A stretch of 64,000 bases of DNA from Petrimonas sulfuriphila. GTDB lineage: Bacteria; Bacteroidota; Bacteroidia; Bacteroidales; Dysgonomonadaceae. Positions 55,451 through 64,000 of the stretch are shown piece after piece (positions within the stretch are counted from its first letter, which is position 1; each line of letters begins with the position of its first letter). A program made the position numbers and the translations under genes. The notes under the pieces are model-generated. The model was not told the origin of the DNA, did not search any database, and worked only from the letters and a program-made list of their open reading frames with translations. The stretch spans positions 2,170,001 through 2,234,000 of the forward strand of contig CP073276.1 of assembly GCA_038561985.1 (NCBI GenBank). Direction: 5' to 3'.

Positions 55451-56448
55451 ATATGAATACACCAATTTCAATTCTGTCCGCAAATAGCATTGAATTACAT
55501 TATTGGTTCAATGATGAATCACATACGATGAACGCTGTGGTGTTTAATAAATGTGAATATGAGGTTTTAGGTATTGTCAAAGAACTGGCTATAAAACTAA
55601 AAATAGAGGTCGAGATTGAAACTGAGCCGCTGGCAAATGGAGGACTTAGGAGTTGGTTAAAACTTAAGCCAAAACAAAAAATATCTCGGAAAAGCATAAC
55701 CTCAAAAGAGACCCTCAAGATAGCGCTTATAACATATCTATGTACTGAAGTTCTACTTACACCGCTTACTACAACGATACAAATAGCAACCTCTTCCGCA
55801 GTAGAGAGATTTTTTGAAGACCCAGAAATACGGGAACTCAAAAAGAAAAAAGAAAGAGCAAAATTAGAATATGATATTGCCAAGATAGAACTTGAAACAA
55901 AAACTTTATGCAATGCACTAGACGAGAACGTACTTAAAAAGAAAAAATCCAACTATTTTGAAACTGTAAATGCCTACGAAAAGGTACAGGACGTCTCTTT
56001 TTCTATTGCTGACGATAACAAACAAGTAATTAAAGAGTATAAAATACCTAGAAACACTTTTGATCAATATATTCTATCTTCTGATGATATTGATCCGGAT
56101 GTAAATAAAAATGCCATTATTGAGATTGTGTCGCCTGTTCTCAAAAAAGGAAAATATAAATGGGTTGGAATATATGATGGTGAAGTTATTCAATTTAATA
56201 TGAAGTCAAATGAATTCAAAACACTGGTACAAACGGGTAAAATAGAGTTTAAAAATGGATCTTCAATGTTATGTCATTTGATAACAAATAAGAAAATTAA
56301 CAGTGAAGGAGAGGTAAGAATCAAAGGATATGATGTGACAATGGTGGAGCAGTATTTTGAGAATGATACCCCTATTGAAACCCCAGAAGGTCGGAGAAAT
56401 AGGCAAAAAAGAGAAGCGGACAAGATACAAATGGAATTATTTGAATAA
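55447..56448 (+). CDS. Unknown protein in the defence operon
   Basis: 333 aa, not recognised. An N-terminal alpha/beta part (IELHYWFNDESHTMNAVVFN), one or two hydrophobic segments near 95-125 (TLKIALITYLCTEVLLTPLT), a coiled coil (ELKKKKERAKLEYDIAKIEL) and a C-terminal beta-rich domain (KGKYKWVGIYDGEVIQFNMK). It overlaps hsdS by 4 bp, and before the IS21 insertion ended 10 bp ahead of the CD-NTase gene, so it was co-translated with both. Could be a defence regulator or effector. Confidence 0.7.
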   Translation: MNMNTPISILSANSIELHYWFNDESHTMNAVVFNKCEYEVLGIVKELAIKLKIEVEIETEPLANGGLRSWLKLKPKQKISRKSITSKETLKIALITYLCTEVLLTPLTTTIQIATSSAVERFFEDPEIRELKKKKERAKLEYDIAKIELETKTLCNALDENVLKKKKSNYFETVNAYEKVQDVSFSIADDNKQVIKEYKIPRNTFDQYILSSDDIDPDVNKNAIIEIVSPVLKKGKYKWVGIYDGEVIQFNMKSNEFKTLVQTGKIEFKNGSSMLCHLITNKKINSEGEVRIKGYDVTMVEQYFENDTPIETPEGRRNRQKREADKIQMELFE

Positions 56449-56457
56449 TGATAGAAA

Positions 56458-56462
56458 AAATG
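56458..56462 (+). repeat. Left target-site duplication AAATG of the IS21 element
   Basis: AAATG directly before the left inverted repeat; identical to 59076-59080 at the right end. Confidence 0.8.
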
Positions 56463-56590
56463 TGTAAACAGGAATCAAAAATACAGTGAAAATGGGAATC
56501 CGACTACAGTAAAAACGGGAACAATTATACAGTGAAAATGGGAACAAAAGTACAGTAATAAGTTGTATTAATTTTATTAACCAGCGTATC

Positions 56591-58213
56591 TTGGCAGTCA
56601 AAACTAAAAAGGTTACAGCCATGGACGCAAAAAAGAAAGGACTTATTATTATGTATCACCAGATTCATTCACTTCGCAAAAACGAGGGCTTTTCCATTCA
56701 GCGGATTGCCGATTATCTTCAGATTAATTTCCGCACAGCAAGGAAGCTGCTCACCATGAGCGAGGAAGAGTTCGACAATTTTATGGATAAGAAGTTTTCC
56801 AAACCCTGTCTGTTAGACCCTTATAAAGAATTTATCATTCGTTACCTGAAACAGTTTGAAGATGCTCCTGCATCCGTAGTTCACGATCGTATAAAAGAGC
56901 ATTTTCCCTTGTTTCCAACTGTTGACCCCAAAACCGTGTACAATTACGTAATGCATCTGCGCAGGCAGCTGAACATCCCAAAGGTTACAGCCAGTGAGCG
57001 TCAATACTCGCCGGTACCTGATCTTGCACCGGGCGAACAGGCGCAGGTCGATTTTGGAGAGAAGAAGTTACGTACAAGTAATGGTGAATGGGTGAAAGTA
57101 TATTTTTTCATTATGTTGCTTTGTTATAGCCGGCAAAAGTTTGTACTGTTTCGTGATTCTGCGTTTACATCCGATAGTGCCGCAATGGCACACGAACTGG
57201 CTTTCTCCTACTTTAAAGGGATCCCTCAGGAGATTGTTTATGATCAGGACAGCGTATTTTTGCATCGTGAGAATCTGGGTGATTATATAATGACGGAAAC
57301 CTTCAATAGCTACCAGTCCTCCCGTCCCTTCCGGGTTGTGTTCTGTCGTGCGGCAGATCCCCAGAGTAAAGGTAAAGTCGAGAATACGGTAAGGTATGTA
57401 AAGAATAATTTTTTGTTCCATCGTACCTTTGTTGACGTTAATCACCTGAATACCGAGGTTCTGAACTGGCTGGAGCGTACCGGCAATGCAATGGTACATA
57501 ACACTACCAGACGGATTCCCCGGGAGCTATGGACAAGGGAACAACCCTACCTTATGACATGGTATCCGTTATTTCCACAGACAAGAGAAGAAGGCCACCG
57601 GGTTTTAAAGACCAATACGGTTAAATATCGTGGCAACAGCTATTCCGTACCCTTTGGAACCTACAGGAACGATGAAACCCGTGTACATCTCAAGGAAGAT
57701 GGTTCCCTGTTAATCATCTCGGACCAAGGCGGACAAACCATTGCCAGGCATCAGGTGCCAGCCGGGGTTGGAAACAATGTCATCAACAGCAATCATCGCC
57801 GGGACACATCTATCAAGCTGGACCAGTTACGTTCCAGGGTAAAGGACTTTTTTATGCACAGTTCGGCCATTCTTTGTTTTGTAGATCGTATTGATCAACG
57901 TTATCCCCGTTATGTGCGGGATCAACTCGGCACCTTGTTGGCATTGGCTGAAAGTTATGGAGCCGCAGCATCCGAAAAAGCCCTGGACTTTTGTGTTCGC
58001 AACGAATTGTTTAGTGCCAATGATTTCAAATCTCTGTTAGAAAGTACCAATAAAGTAAAAAAGACACCTGAAAAGGCCACCTTTAAACCACTTGGAGGGA
58101 CGCAAACTCAACTACTGGCAAACATGGAGCCTGACAAGTCAAGGATCAGCGAATATGAATTAATCTTTAACCAGAACATCAGCAGCCATGAGCCAGTACA
58201 TACCACAAATTAA
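56591..58213 (+). CDS. istA: IS21 transposase IstA
   Basis: 540 aa (an ATG at 56621 is an alternative start). N-terminal HTH (GFSIQRIADYLQINFRTARK) and a DDE core with Asp in QAQVDFGEKKL, Asp in IVYDQDSVF and Glu in KGKVENTVRYVK. Full length and without disruption. Overlaps istB by 26 bp. Confidence 0.95.
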   Translation: MAVKTKKVTAMDAKKKGLIIMYHQIHSLRKNEGFSIQRIADYLQINFRTARKLLTMSEEEFDNFMDKKFSKPCLLDPYKEFIIRYLKQFEDAPASVVHDRIKEHFPLFPTVDPKTVYNYVMHLRRQLNIPKVTASERQYSPVPDLAPGEQAQVDFGEKKLRTSNGEWVKVYFFIMLLCYSRQKFVLFRDSAFTSDSAAMAHELAFSYFKGIPQEIVYDQDSVFLHRENLGDYIMTETFNSYQSSRPFRVVFCRAADPQSKGKVENTVRYVKNNFLFHRTFVDVNHLNTEVLNWLERTGNAMVHNTTRRIPRELWTREQPYLMTWYPLFPQTREEGHRVLKTNTVKYRGNSYSVPFGTYRNDETRVHLKEDGSLLIISDQGGQTIARHQVPAGVGNNVINSNHRRDTSIKLDQLRSRVKDFFMHSSAILCFVDRIDQRYPRYVRDQLGTLLALAESYGAAASEKALDFCVRNELFSANDFKSLLESTNKVKKTPEKATFKPLGGTQTQLLANMEPDKSRISEYELIFNQNISSHEPVHTTN

Positions 58214-58949
58214 GAAGCATGCCACACGTCTGCGCCTGTCGGGTATCGGTAGTAATATCACCAACTTGCTACTTGAGGCACAGAACGACGCCCCCAGCTA
58301 CGACGAGTTTGTGTTCAAGCTGTTTTCCCACGAAGTCAAGGAGCGCGAAGCCAAACAGCAGCTGCTACGAATGAAATTAGCCAGACTGCCCGTCAACCAC
58401 GATCTGGAACAGTACGACCACTCTTTTACCAGTGGCCTGAATCCCACTCAGCTCAATCAGTTGCGTGAATTGAACTGGTTGGATCAATGTTACAACATCA
58501 TGCTAACCGGACCTTCGGGAACAGGAAAGACCTATATCTCGGCGGGCTTGGGCTTTGATGCCGTACAGCGTGGTTATAAGGCATATTTTAGAAATATCAG
58601 TGATATTCTGTCAACCTTACGCTTAAAGGATGTATCTCAAAATGCAGCCAAAGAGTTCAAACGATTAGCGGAGGCCCAGTTGATCATTATTGATGACGTG
58701 ATGACACTTCCGGTAAACCGCGAAGATGGTAACCGGTTCTTTGTATTTATCAATCAGGTATATGAAACCACCTCGTTTATTATCACAACCAACAAATCAC
58801 CCGCCGAGTGGGCCAGATCACTTGATGATGAAACTCTGGCTACCGCATTATTAGACCGTTTCCTGTATAAATGTCAACTAATACAACTAAAAGGAAAAAG
58901 CTATCGTATGCAAAACAGAAAAACAATTTTTGAAAATGAAAAAAACTAA
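58188..58949 (+). CDS. istB: IS21 helper ATPase IstB
   Basis: 253 aa. Walker A GPSGTGKTYIS, Walker B LIIIDDVM and the IstB/DnaC-type ATPase core (SAGLGFDAVQRGYKAYFRNI). Drives target selection with IstA. Confidence 0.95.
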   Translation: MSQYIPQIKKHATRLRLSGIGSNITNLLLEAQNDAPSYDEFVFKLFSHEVKEREAKQQLLRMKLARLPVNHDLEQYDHSFTSGLNPTQLNQLRELNWLDQCYNIMLTGPSGTGKTYISAGLGFDAVQRGYKAYFRNISDILSTLRLKDVSQNAAKEFKRLAEAQLIIIDDVMTLPVNREDGNRFFVFINQVYETTSFIITTNKSPAEWARSLDDETLATALLDRFLYKCQLIQLKGKSYRMQNRKTIFENEKN

Positions 58950-59075
58950 CGAAAATATCTTTATTTTTGCTCAGAATTTACTGTATTCCTGTTCCCGAAA
59001 ATACTGTAGGTAATGTTCCCAAAAACACTGTACAGGATTTTCCCATTTTCACTGTATTTTTAATTCCTGTTTACA

Positions 59076-59080
59076 AAATG
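59076..59080 (+). repeat. Right target-site duplication AAATG, containing the CD-NTase start codon
   Basis: AAATG at 59076-59080; its ATG (59078-59080) is the initiator of the CD-NTase gene. Identical to 56458-56462. Confidence 0.8.
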
Positions 59081-59989
59081 AAATACACAGAAGAACAATT
59101 GAACCGAATGTGTCGCCCCGCAAGCGATAGTGAAGAAACTAAACTGCATAATGCAGAAATTATGTTACGAAGAGCATTATCTGCGAGTACAATAGTGTCA
59201 TATTCTGATTATGAAGTGTTTGGGCAGGGCTCATATGCTAATAATACCAACATTCGCTTAAATAGTGATATTGATATCAATGTTTGTTATGCAGGCGGGT
59301 TCTATTATTCTCTTCCAGAAGGGAGAGTGGCAAATGATTATGGTTTAGGAAATTCAATAAATTACAGTTTTCAAGTATTTAAGAATGATATTGAAAGTAT
59401 GTTGGTTTCTTATTATGGTCGATCGGAAATTATAAGAAAGAATAAATGTATTACAGTAAAAGGTAACACAAATCGTATTCAAATAGATGTAGTTCCGACT
59501 TGGAAATTTCGCCGATATGACAATGCAAATAATAGAAATTATATTGAAGGAGTTGTATTGTTCGCGGATGATAATCCAATTAAAAGAATCATCAACTATC
59601 CTAAACAACATTTAAGGAATGGAATCGACAAAAATACCAATACATTAAGGCGATTTAAGCGACTCACCCGTATTTTCAAAAATGTTCGAATAAACATGAA
59701 TAATGATAATTATCATTCTAATGATAACATTACGTCTTTTTTATTGGAATGCTTGGCTTTCAATGTACCCACGGAAACATACAATAAAAATAGATATAAT
59801 TGTATATGGAATGATATATTAAAAGATGCGATTTTCTATTTATGGAACGGTACAAAAGAAGATTCGTCACTATATGATGAATGGGGAGAAGTTTCTGATT
59901 TACTATATTTAATGAGAGGACATAAATGGAATCGGAGAGATGTACATGAGTCTATGTATTGGATGTGGAATTATTTACAATTAGGATAG
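59078..59989 (+). CDS. CD-NTase (CBASS cyclic oligonucleotide synthase)
   Basis: 303 aa. The start at 59078 (MKYTEEQLNRM) is chosen because the upstream extension is IS21 end sequence. Nucleotidyltransferase core: GQGSYANNTNIRLNSDIDIN with the GS motif and DxD metal ligands, and the third acid in RIQIDVVPTWKF. This is the cGAS/DncV-like arrangement. CD-NTases make cyclic di- or trinucleotides on phage infection. The next gene, 1 bp away, encodes a Cap15-like effector, so together they form a minimal type I CBASS. The product nucleotide cannot be told from sequence. Confidence 0.85.
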   Translation: MKYTEEQLNRMCRPASDSEETKLHNAEIMLRRALSASTIVSYSDYEVFGQGSYANNTNIRLNSDIDINVCYAGGFYYSLPEGRVANDYGLGNSINYSFQVFKNDIESMLVSYYGRSEIIRKNKCITVKGNTNRIQIDVVPTWKFRRYDNANNRNYIEGVVLFADDNPIKRIINYPKQHLRNGIDKNTNTLRRFKRLTRIFKNVRINMNNDNYHSNDNITSFLLECLAFNVPTETYNKNRYNCIWNDILKDAIFYLWNGTKEDSSLYDEWGEVSDLLYLMRGHKWNRRDVHESMYWMWNYLQLG

Positions 59990-59990
59990 T

Positions 59991-60569
59991 ATGGTTAAAT
60001 ATAACGTGGATCGCTATATAGCTGCAATTGTTATTCTTTCTATAGCATTATTTTTGCTAATATCTTCTTTTCGGAATAATCTTAATTTTAATGATTTAGA
60101 TTCTATATGGGAAGATGTTACAACTACGGTTACGATTGTTACTCTTATATGTACGCTATTTGTTCTGTGGGGTTGGAGATGTAAAATATTTAAAGGCTGG
60201 CTTGTTCCTTTTCCTTGCTTATCTGGAAAATGGAGAGGTGTGATTAAGTCAACTTATAATCATGGTCATGCTTCTATACTAGTAGATGTGGTCATTAAAC
60301 ATCACTTCTTCAATATACAAATAAAGATAAAAACCAACGAAAGTTCGAGTATTAGCACTTGTGGCTCATTCGATATTGATGAAGATAGAGGATTAAATCA
60401 ATTAATTTATACCTACCAAAATAATCCAAAAGCGACTGTAAGAGATTGTAGTGGCATTCATTATGGAACGACAAGATTAGAAATTTGTGATGATGCTAAG
60501 ACTTTAGAAGGAGAATATTGGACTTCTCGCAAAACAACAGGAGATATTCAACTTACAAAAATAAATTAA
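59991..60569 (+). CDS. cap15: Cap15-like CBASS effector (two TM helices plus beta-barrel)
   Basis: 192 aa. Two N-terminal membrane helices (YIAAIVILSIALFLLISSF and VTIVTLICTLFVLWGW) are followed by a beta-rich domain beginning LSGKWRGVIKSTYN and ending LEGEYWTSRKTTGDIQLTK. This is the S-2TM-beta architecture of Cap15, whose barrel binds the cyclic nucleotide and whose oligomer disrupts the inner membrane. It starts 1 bp after the CD-NTase stop. Confidence 0.82.
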   Translation: MVKYNVDRYIAAIVILSIALFLLISSFRNNLNFNDLDSIWEDVTTTVTIVTLICTLFVLWGWRCKIFKGWLVPFPCLSGKWRGVIKSTYNHGHASILVDVVIKHHFFNIQIKIKTNESSSISTCGSFDIDEDRGLNQLIYTYQNNPKATVRDCSGIHYGTTRLEICDDAKTLEGEYWTSRKTTGDIQLTKIN

Positions 60570-60575
60570 GTAACC

Positions 60576-62576
60576 ATGGATAAAACTTTAAAATCAATAT
60601 ACTTGCGATTGGATTCGACAAATAAATCATTGACAAAAGCCGCAATCTCTCAGTTATTGATTAAAATTATTTATGCTAGTAATAATCCTCTCTCGGAGAA
60701 GCAGATAATAGCTGAATATAAGTCGATTCTAAATGTTAAGAACCTCGATGATAATGAGATTAGAAATTGTTTGTCATTGTTAGTAGAGGACAGCTCTATC
60801 ACTTTGCATAAAGGTAGATACCATATTTCAACAAGTAAGAGAGAGAAAATAGATTCATCATATCAAGAATCGGAAAGGAGAAAAGTAGACATAATAGAAA
60901 CTTATTTTAAACCTTTCTTTTCGGATGAAAAGGCTGTAAAAGAATGGTTGGAAGATATTACTGTATCTTTTTTTCAATTATATTCGAACGAATGGATTGC
61001 CGATTTATGTTATAAGAGAATGTCGGCAATTTCGGGGAGTAAAGAAAGTATTTTGGATTCGATAAACAGACGTACTTTAAACAACGAGCAAATTGAAAAG
61101 AAAGAGCAAAAAGATTTATGCGAAAAATTTGTTCGCTTTATAACAACAAAAGATAGTGTTGTCGATTCTTACTTGTGGGAGTATGGGACTTCATCTTTTT
61201 CTGCACAACTTATTAAGAATTCTGTAGGTGCGGACGATATATCTATTGAAACATTTAAGGACTGTAAATGTGTATTGGATACAAATATACTTATGCACAT
61301 AGGACTTGAATCAAGCGAGTATTACCCTTCATTTAAATCTTTGGAAGAAGTTTTTCAATCATTAAACATTGAGGTCGGGGTTTTATATATTACCAAAGAA
61401 GAGTACAAGAATACAGTTGGAAATAAGAGAGATGAAATTCTGCGAATGGTTGAAAAATATCAGCTTGATGTTATAAAGGAAGCAGATGATCAATATACAA
61501 AAACTGCGATAGCTCGGAGATGTCGTACTTATTCTGATTTCGAACGATTTTTCTCTCAATTGTTAGAGATACCACAGTATATTGAAGAGAAAGTTAGGAT
61601 TGAGTTATTCGATCATGATCCGAAATTGGAAGAGGTGATAGAAAAGTCACAGAATGACGAGCAAAAACAATCTGAATTAAATGCGATATTTTACCAAATT
61701 ACAGGACATGATAAGCGCCAAAATGCATTGATACATGACGTTGGCTTAATTGCGGGTGTAAACTATTTAAGAGAACAAGGAAAGTATTTTATTTTGTCAC
61801 AAGAAGTTTCCGTTAATAATTATGCGAAACAAAAGCCCTCAGTGCAAGACTTGCCGATGTCTATAAAGTTAGAAACTATAATAAACGTATTAGCAGTAAA
61901 TAACGGTGGGGTAAATATAGATGCTACGGATTATATTCCTTTGTTTGCGTCAATGGTTAGGAGGGGATTAATTCCTAATCGTGATGCTTTTAAGGTTGCA
62001 GATCTTTCTTTAATGCTAGAAAAAAATGAGCAGATTGCACAACTTCCCAGTGAAGAGACGATTAGAATTGCAAAAGATGTCCATAGGAAAAGATTACTTG
62101 GTGAAAATGAAGATAAAATTGCACTTGAGATGACAAGGGAGATTCAAGGTGTAAAAATGCAATTAGTCGATGATTTAGAAGAAACAAAAACAAAACTGAC
62201 GTTAGAACAACAAGAAAAAGGTAGGTATAAACAGAGTGCAGATAAAACAACGAATGCGCTGAGAGAAACAATTAAAGCTGAGGTAGAAAAGGTGTATCGT
62301 AAGAAAATTCGAAATAAAAGATTATTGTTTTATTTAATATTTCCTATTTTGATCTTTTTCCTTTCGGCTATAGGTTTTTATGCTTACTATATGTATGGTG
62401 ATAACAGTAATAATTTTTGGAGTTATATTGTTCCCGCAGTAATAGTTAACTTATTAACAGATATATTAATTATTATGCTTAAAGGATTACCTGAAATTCG
62501 GCAGTTAAAAAAAGATAGAACGAATTGGGTGGAGGATGAAGTTAATAAGAGATTAAGAAAAAAATTAGAAGACTAA
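60576..62576 (+). CDS. PIN-like domain membrane protein, unknown defence function
   Basis: 666 aa, not assigned to a known system. N-terminal ~90 residues look like a winged helix (NPLSEKQIIAEYKSILN). A PIN-nuclease-like segment begins near residue 233 (KCVLDTNILMHIG), with later acids (KEEYKNTVGNKRDEILRMV; LIHDVGLIAGVNYL) placed where PIN ligands could be. A coiled coil (LEETKTKLTLEQQEKGRYKQ) leads to two membrane helices near 580-635 (LLFYLIFPILIFFLSAIGF). Very AT-rich. It is 6 bp after the cap15-like gene and 1 bp before hsdR, so it is an integral member of the operon. Confidence 0.75.
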   Translation: MDKTLKSIYLRLDSTNKSLTKAAISQLLIKIIYASNNPLSEKQIIAEYKSILNVKNLDDNEIRNCLSLLVEDSSITLHKGRYHISTSKREKIDSSYQESERRKVDIIETYFKPFFSDEKAVKEWLEDITVSFFQLYSNEWIADLCYKRMSAISGSKESILDSINRRTLNNEQIEKKEQKDLCEKFVRFITTKDSVVDSYLWEYGTSSFSAQLIKNSVGADDISIETFKDCKCVLDTNILMHIGLESSEYYPSFKSLEEVFQSLNIEVGVLYITKEEYKNTVGNKRDEILRMVEKYQLDVIKEADDQYTKTAIARRCRTYSDFERFFSQLLEIPQYIEEKVRIELFDHDPKLEEVIEKSQNDEQKQSELNAIFYQITGHDKRQNALIHDVGLIAGVNYLREQGKYFILSQEVSVNNYAKQKPSVQDLPMSIKLETIINVLAVNNGGVNIDATDYIPLFASMVRRGLIPNRDAFKVADLSLMLEKNEQIAQLPSEETIRIAKDVHRKRLLGENEDKIALEMTREIQGVKMQLVDDLEETKTKLTLEQQEKGRYKQSADKTTNALRETIKAEVEKVYRKKIRNKRLLFYLIFPILIFFLSAIGFYAYYMYGDNSNNFWSYIVPAVIVNLLTDILIIMLKGLPEIRQLKKDRTNWVEDEVNKRLRKKLED

Positions 62577-62577
62577 A

Positions 62578-64000
62578 ATGAAATTCACAGAGGCGAAATT
62601 AGAACAATCATTTTCCGAACTATTAACTCAGGAGGGTTACCTACATAGTTCGGGAAATACATTGCAGCGTCAGATTGATGAGGTGCTGATAGAAGGTGAT
62701 TTATATTGTTATCTAAGCAGTCGGTATAAGAGCCAGGGATTGACTGATACGGAAATTAAGTCTATTATTTTGGAACTGAAATCGCTGCCGGCCTCTGATC
62801 TGTACGAAAGCAACAAGCGTTTTATGAAAATGCTCTCGGACGGGTTTATCCTGAAACGTGAAGACCGTAATCAGAAGGATATCTATATCCAACTGATCGA
62901 TTATACCGGATTAGAGAAATACAAATATAGCGCGGAAGAACTGATTACCATTGTCGCGGACATAGAAGAGGAATACATTCCGGAAGATAAAAATATTTAT
63001 CGTTTTGTGACCCAACTCGAAATATATGGTTCCGAAAAACGGATCCCAGACGGCATTGTATATATCAATGGTTTACCTTTGGTGCTATTTGAATTTAAAT
63101 CTGCCATTCGGGAAGATGCTACCATTTTCAACGCCTATAATCAGTTGACAGTCCGCTATCGCAGGGATATACCTGAGGTGCTAAAATACAACGCCTTTTG
63201 TGTGATCAGCGACGGGGTGAATAACAAGGCCGGTTCACTCTTTGCGCCTTATGAATTTTACTACGCGTGGAGACGCATAGCAGGACAACCGAATGAAGTA
63301 GATGGTATTGACAGCATGTTTACACTCATACAGGGGATGTTCCATAAAAATCGGTTGAGGGATGTTATCCGTAATTTTATTTTTATTCCCGACACAGGCA
63401 AAAAGGAAGAAAAGATTGTTAGCCGCTATCCGCAGTACTATGCCGCGCGTGCTCTATTTGAGAATATAAAAAAAGCCCAAAAGCCTTTAGGGGATGGCAA
63501 GGGTGGAACTTACTTCGGTGCCACGGGAAGCGGTAAAAGTTATACCATGCTCTACCTGACACGCTTGCTGATGAAAAGTGAGCACTTTGGAAGCCCTACC
63601 GTTGTTTTGATTACCGATAGGAACGATTTGGATGATCAACTGTCAAAACAGTTTGTCAATGCCAGGACGTTCATTGGGGATAATACGGTAGAGAGTGTGG
63701 AAAGCCGTGCTGACTTGAGGGAGAAACTACAGGGACGGCAAAGCGGGGGTGTATTCCTTACCACCATACAAAAGTTTACGGGAGATACCGAACTACTCTC
63801 CGAAAGAACCAATGTGATCTGTATTTCGGATGAAGCACACCGGAGCCAAATAAATCTGGAGCAGAAAATCAGGATAACCGAGAGTGGAGTGACAAAATCA
63901 TTTGGTTTTGCGAAATACCTGCATGATTCATTACCAAACGCTACTTTTGTCGGATTTACAGGAACACCTATTGATGCCACGCTCGATGTCTTTGGTCAGG
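62578..64000 (+). CDS. hsdR: Type I restriction-modification system, restriction subunit (partial, runs off the right edge)
   Basis: 474 residues are visible of about 1000. The N-terminal nuclease domain shows RIPDGIVYINGLPLVLFEFK (PD-(D/E)xK-type E-F-K). The first helicase domain has Walker A ATGSGKSYTML near residue 320, VVLITDRNDLDDQL, the DEAH box (ISDEAHRS) and VGFTGTPID (motif III). It translocates and cuts unmethylated DNA with HsdM and HsdS. The start is 1 bp after the 666-aa gene. Confidence 0.95.
   Translation, partial: MKFTEAKLEQSFSELLTQEGYLHSSGNTLQRQIDEVLIEGDLYCYLSSRYKSQGLTDTEIKSIILELKSLPASDLYESNKRFMKMLSDGFILKREDRNQKDIYIQLIDYTGLEKYKYSAEELITIVADIEEEYIPEDKNIYRFVTQLEIYGSEKRIPDGIVYINGLPLVLFEFKSAIREDATIFNAYNQLTVRYRRDIPEVLKYNAFCVISDGVNNKAGSLFAPYEFYYAWRRIAGQPNEVDGIDSMFTLIQGMFHKNRLRDVIRNFIFIPDTGKKEEKIVSRYPQYYAARALFENIKKAQKPLGDGKGGTYFGATGSGKSYTMLYLTRLLMKSEHFGSPTVVLITDRNDLDDQLSKQFVNARTFIGDNTVESVESRADLREKLQGRQSGGVFLTTIQKFTGDTELLSERTNVICISDEAHRSQINLEQKIRITESGVTKSFGFAKYLHDSLPNATFVGFTGTPIDATLDVFGQ

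Larger units (their letters stand above)
56463..59075 (+). mobile_element. IS21-family insertion sequence, complete (2613 bp)
   Basis: Terminal inverted repeats of 35 bp match at 34 positions: left 56463-56497 and right 59041-59075 (outer ends tgtaaacaggaat). Each end carries additional copies of a tacagtgaaaatgggaa-like motif, as is usual for IS21 transposase-binding ends. It encodes istA and istB in the usual overlapping order, both intact. A 5-bp duplication (AAATG) flanks it. The insertion sits between the 333-aa gene and the CD-NTase gene. Confidence 0.93.

Overview
The window reads as chromosome of a Bacteroidales bacterium. Evidence seen: promoters of the Bacteroidetes type (TTTG, then TAnnTTTG), the Bacteroidetes order of ATP synthase genes (beta-epsilon-membrane protein-a-c-b-delta-alpha-gamma), a GH92 mannosidase locus, and Bacteroides-type mobilization genes. 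A Dysgonomonadaceae-like fermenter (Petrimonas/Proteiniphilum group) would fit, but this is inference; no rRNA or marker gene settles it.

Bases 1-5500 are a decayed accessory zone. It holds a AAA/DUF4143 ATPase cut by the window edge, a broken integrase, an excisionase-like fragment, two overlapping L,D-transpeptidases flanked by about 125-bp direct repeats, and the tail of a transposase. Bases 5576-8322 are an amino-sugar-type cluster (NagB-like, PIG-L deacetylase, Gfo/Idh/MocA). Bases 8911-11125 hold thioredoxin reductase, an unusual thioredoxin and a divergent Crp/Fnr regulator. Bases 11147-18301 are the F1Fo ATP synthase operon. Bases 18483-21132 hold a TetR regulator and an ECF-sigma stress operon.

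Two core-region gene sets look little described. Bases 21335-28069 encode a PqqD-like carrier, an ATP-grasp ligase, a PLP decarboxylase, a urea-transporter/M23-peptidase fusion and two TPR proteins, suggesting synthesis and export or surface attachment of a peptide-like or amino-acid-derived product. Bases 28079-34561 encode a Crp/Fnr regulator divergent from DsrE2, TusA, an MvhD-like subunit, two HdrA/Qmo-like flavoproteins, a small winged-helix protein and a QmoC-like membrane subunit: a sulfur-carrier-linked, quinone-interacting redox complex without aprAB or dsrAB. The two Crp/Fnr genes (10.4 kb and 28.8 kb) share the operator core TGATAAATGTCA.

Bases 34569-42608 are a mannose/mannan utilization locus (GH92, ROK kinase, MFS transporter, mannose-6-phosphate isomerase, GntR regulator). 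PdxH, a LolD-like ATPase and an S9 peptidase follow.

From tRNA-Asp (46527) to the right edge lies an integrative mobilizable element: tyrosine integrase, two HTH proteins, a DUF3408 protein, an oriT-like region, MobC, a relaxase and a frameshifted HAD gene. Its cargo is a defence operon in which a type I restriction-modification system (hsdM, hsdS ... hsdR) encloses a 333-aa unknown protein, a CBASS pair (CD-NTase and a Cap15-like 2TM-beta effector) and a 666-aa PIN-like membrane protein. All junctions are nearly overlapping, which argues for one transcript. A complete IS21-family element with a 5-bp target duplication has since split this operon exactly at the CD-NTase start codon.
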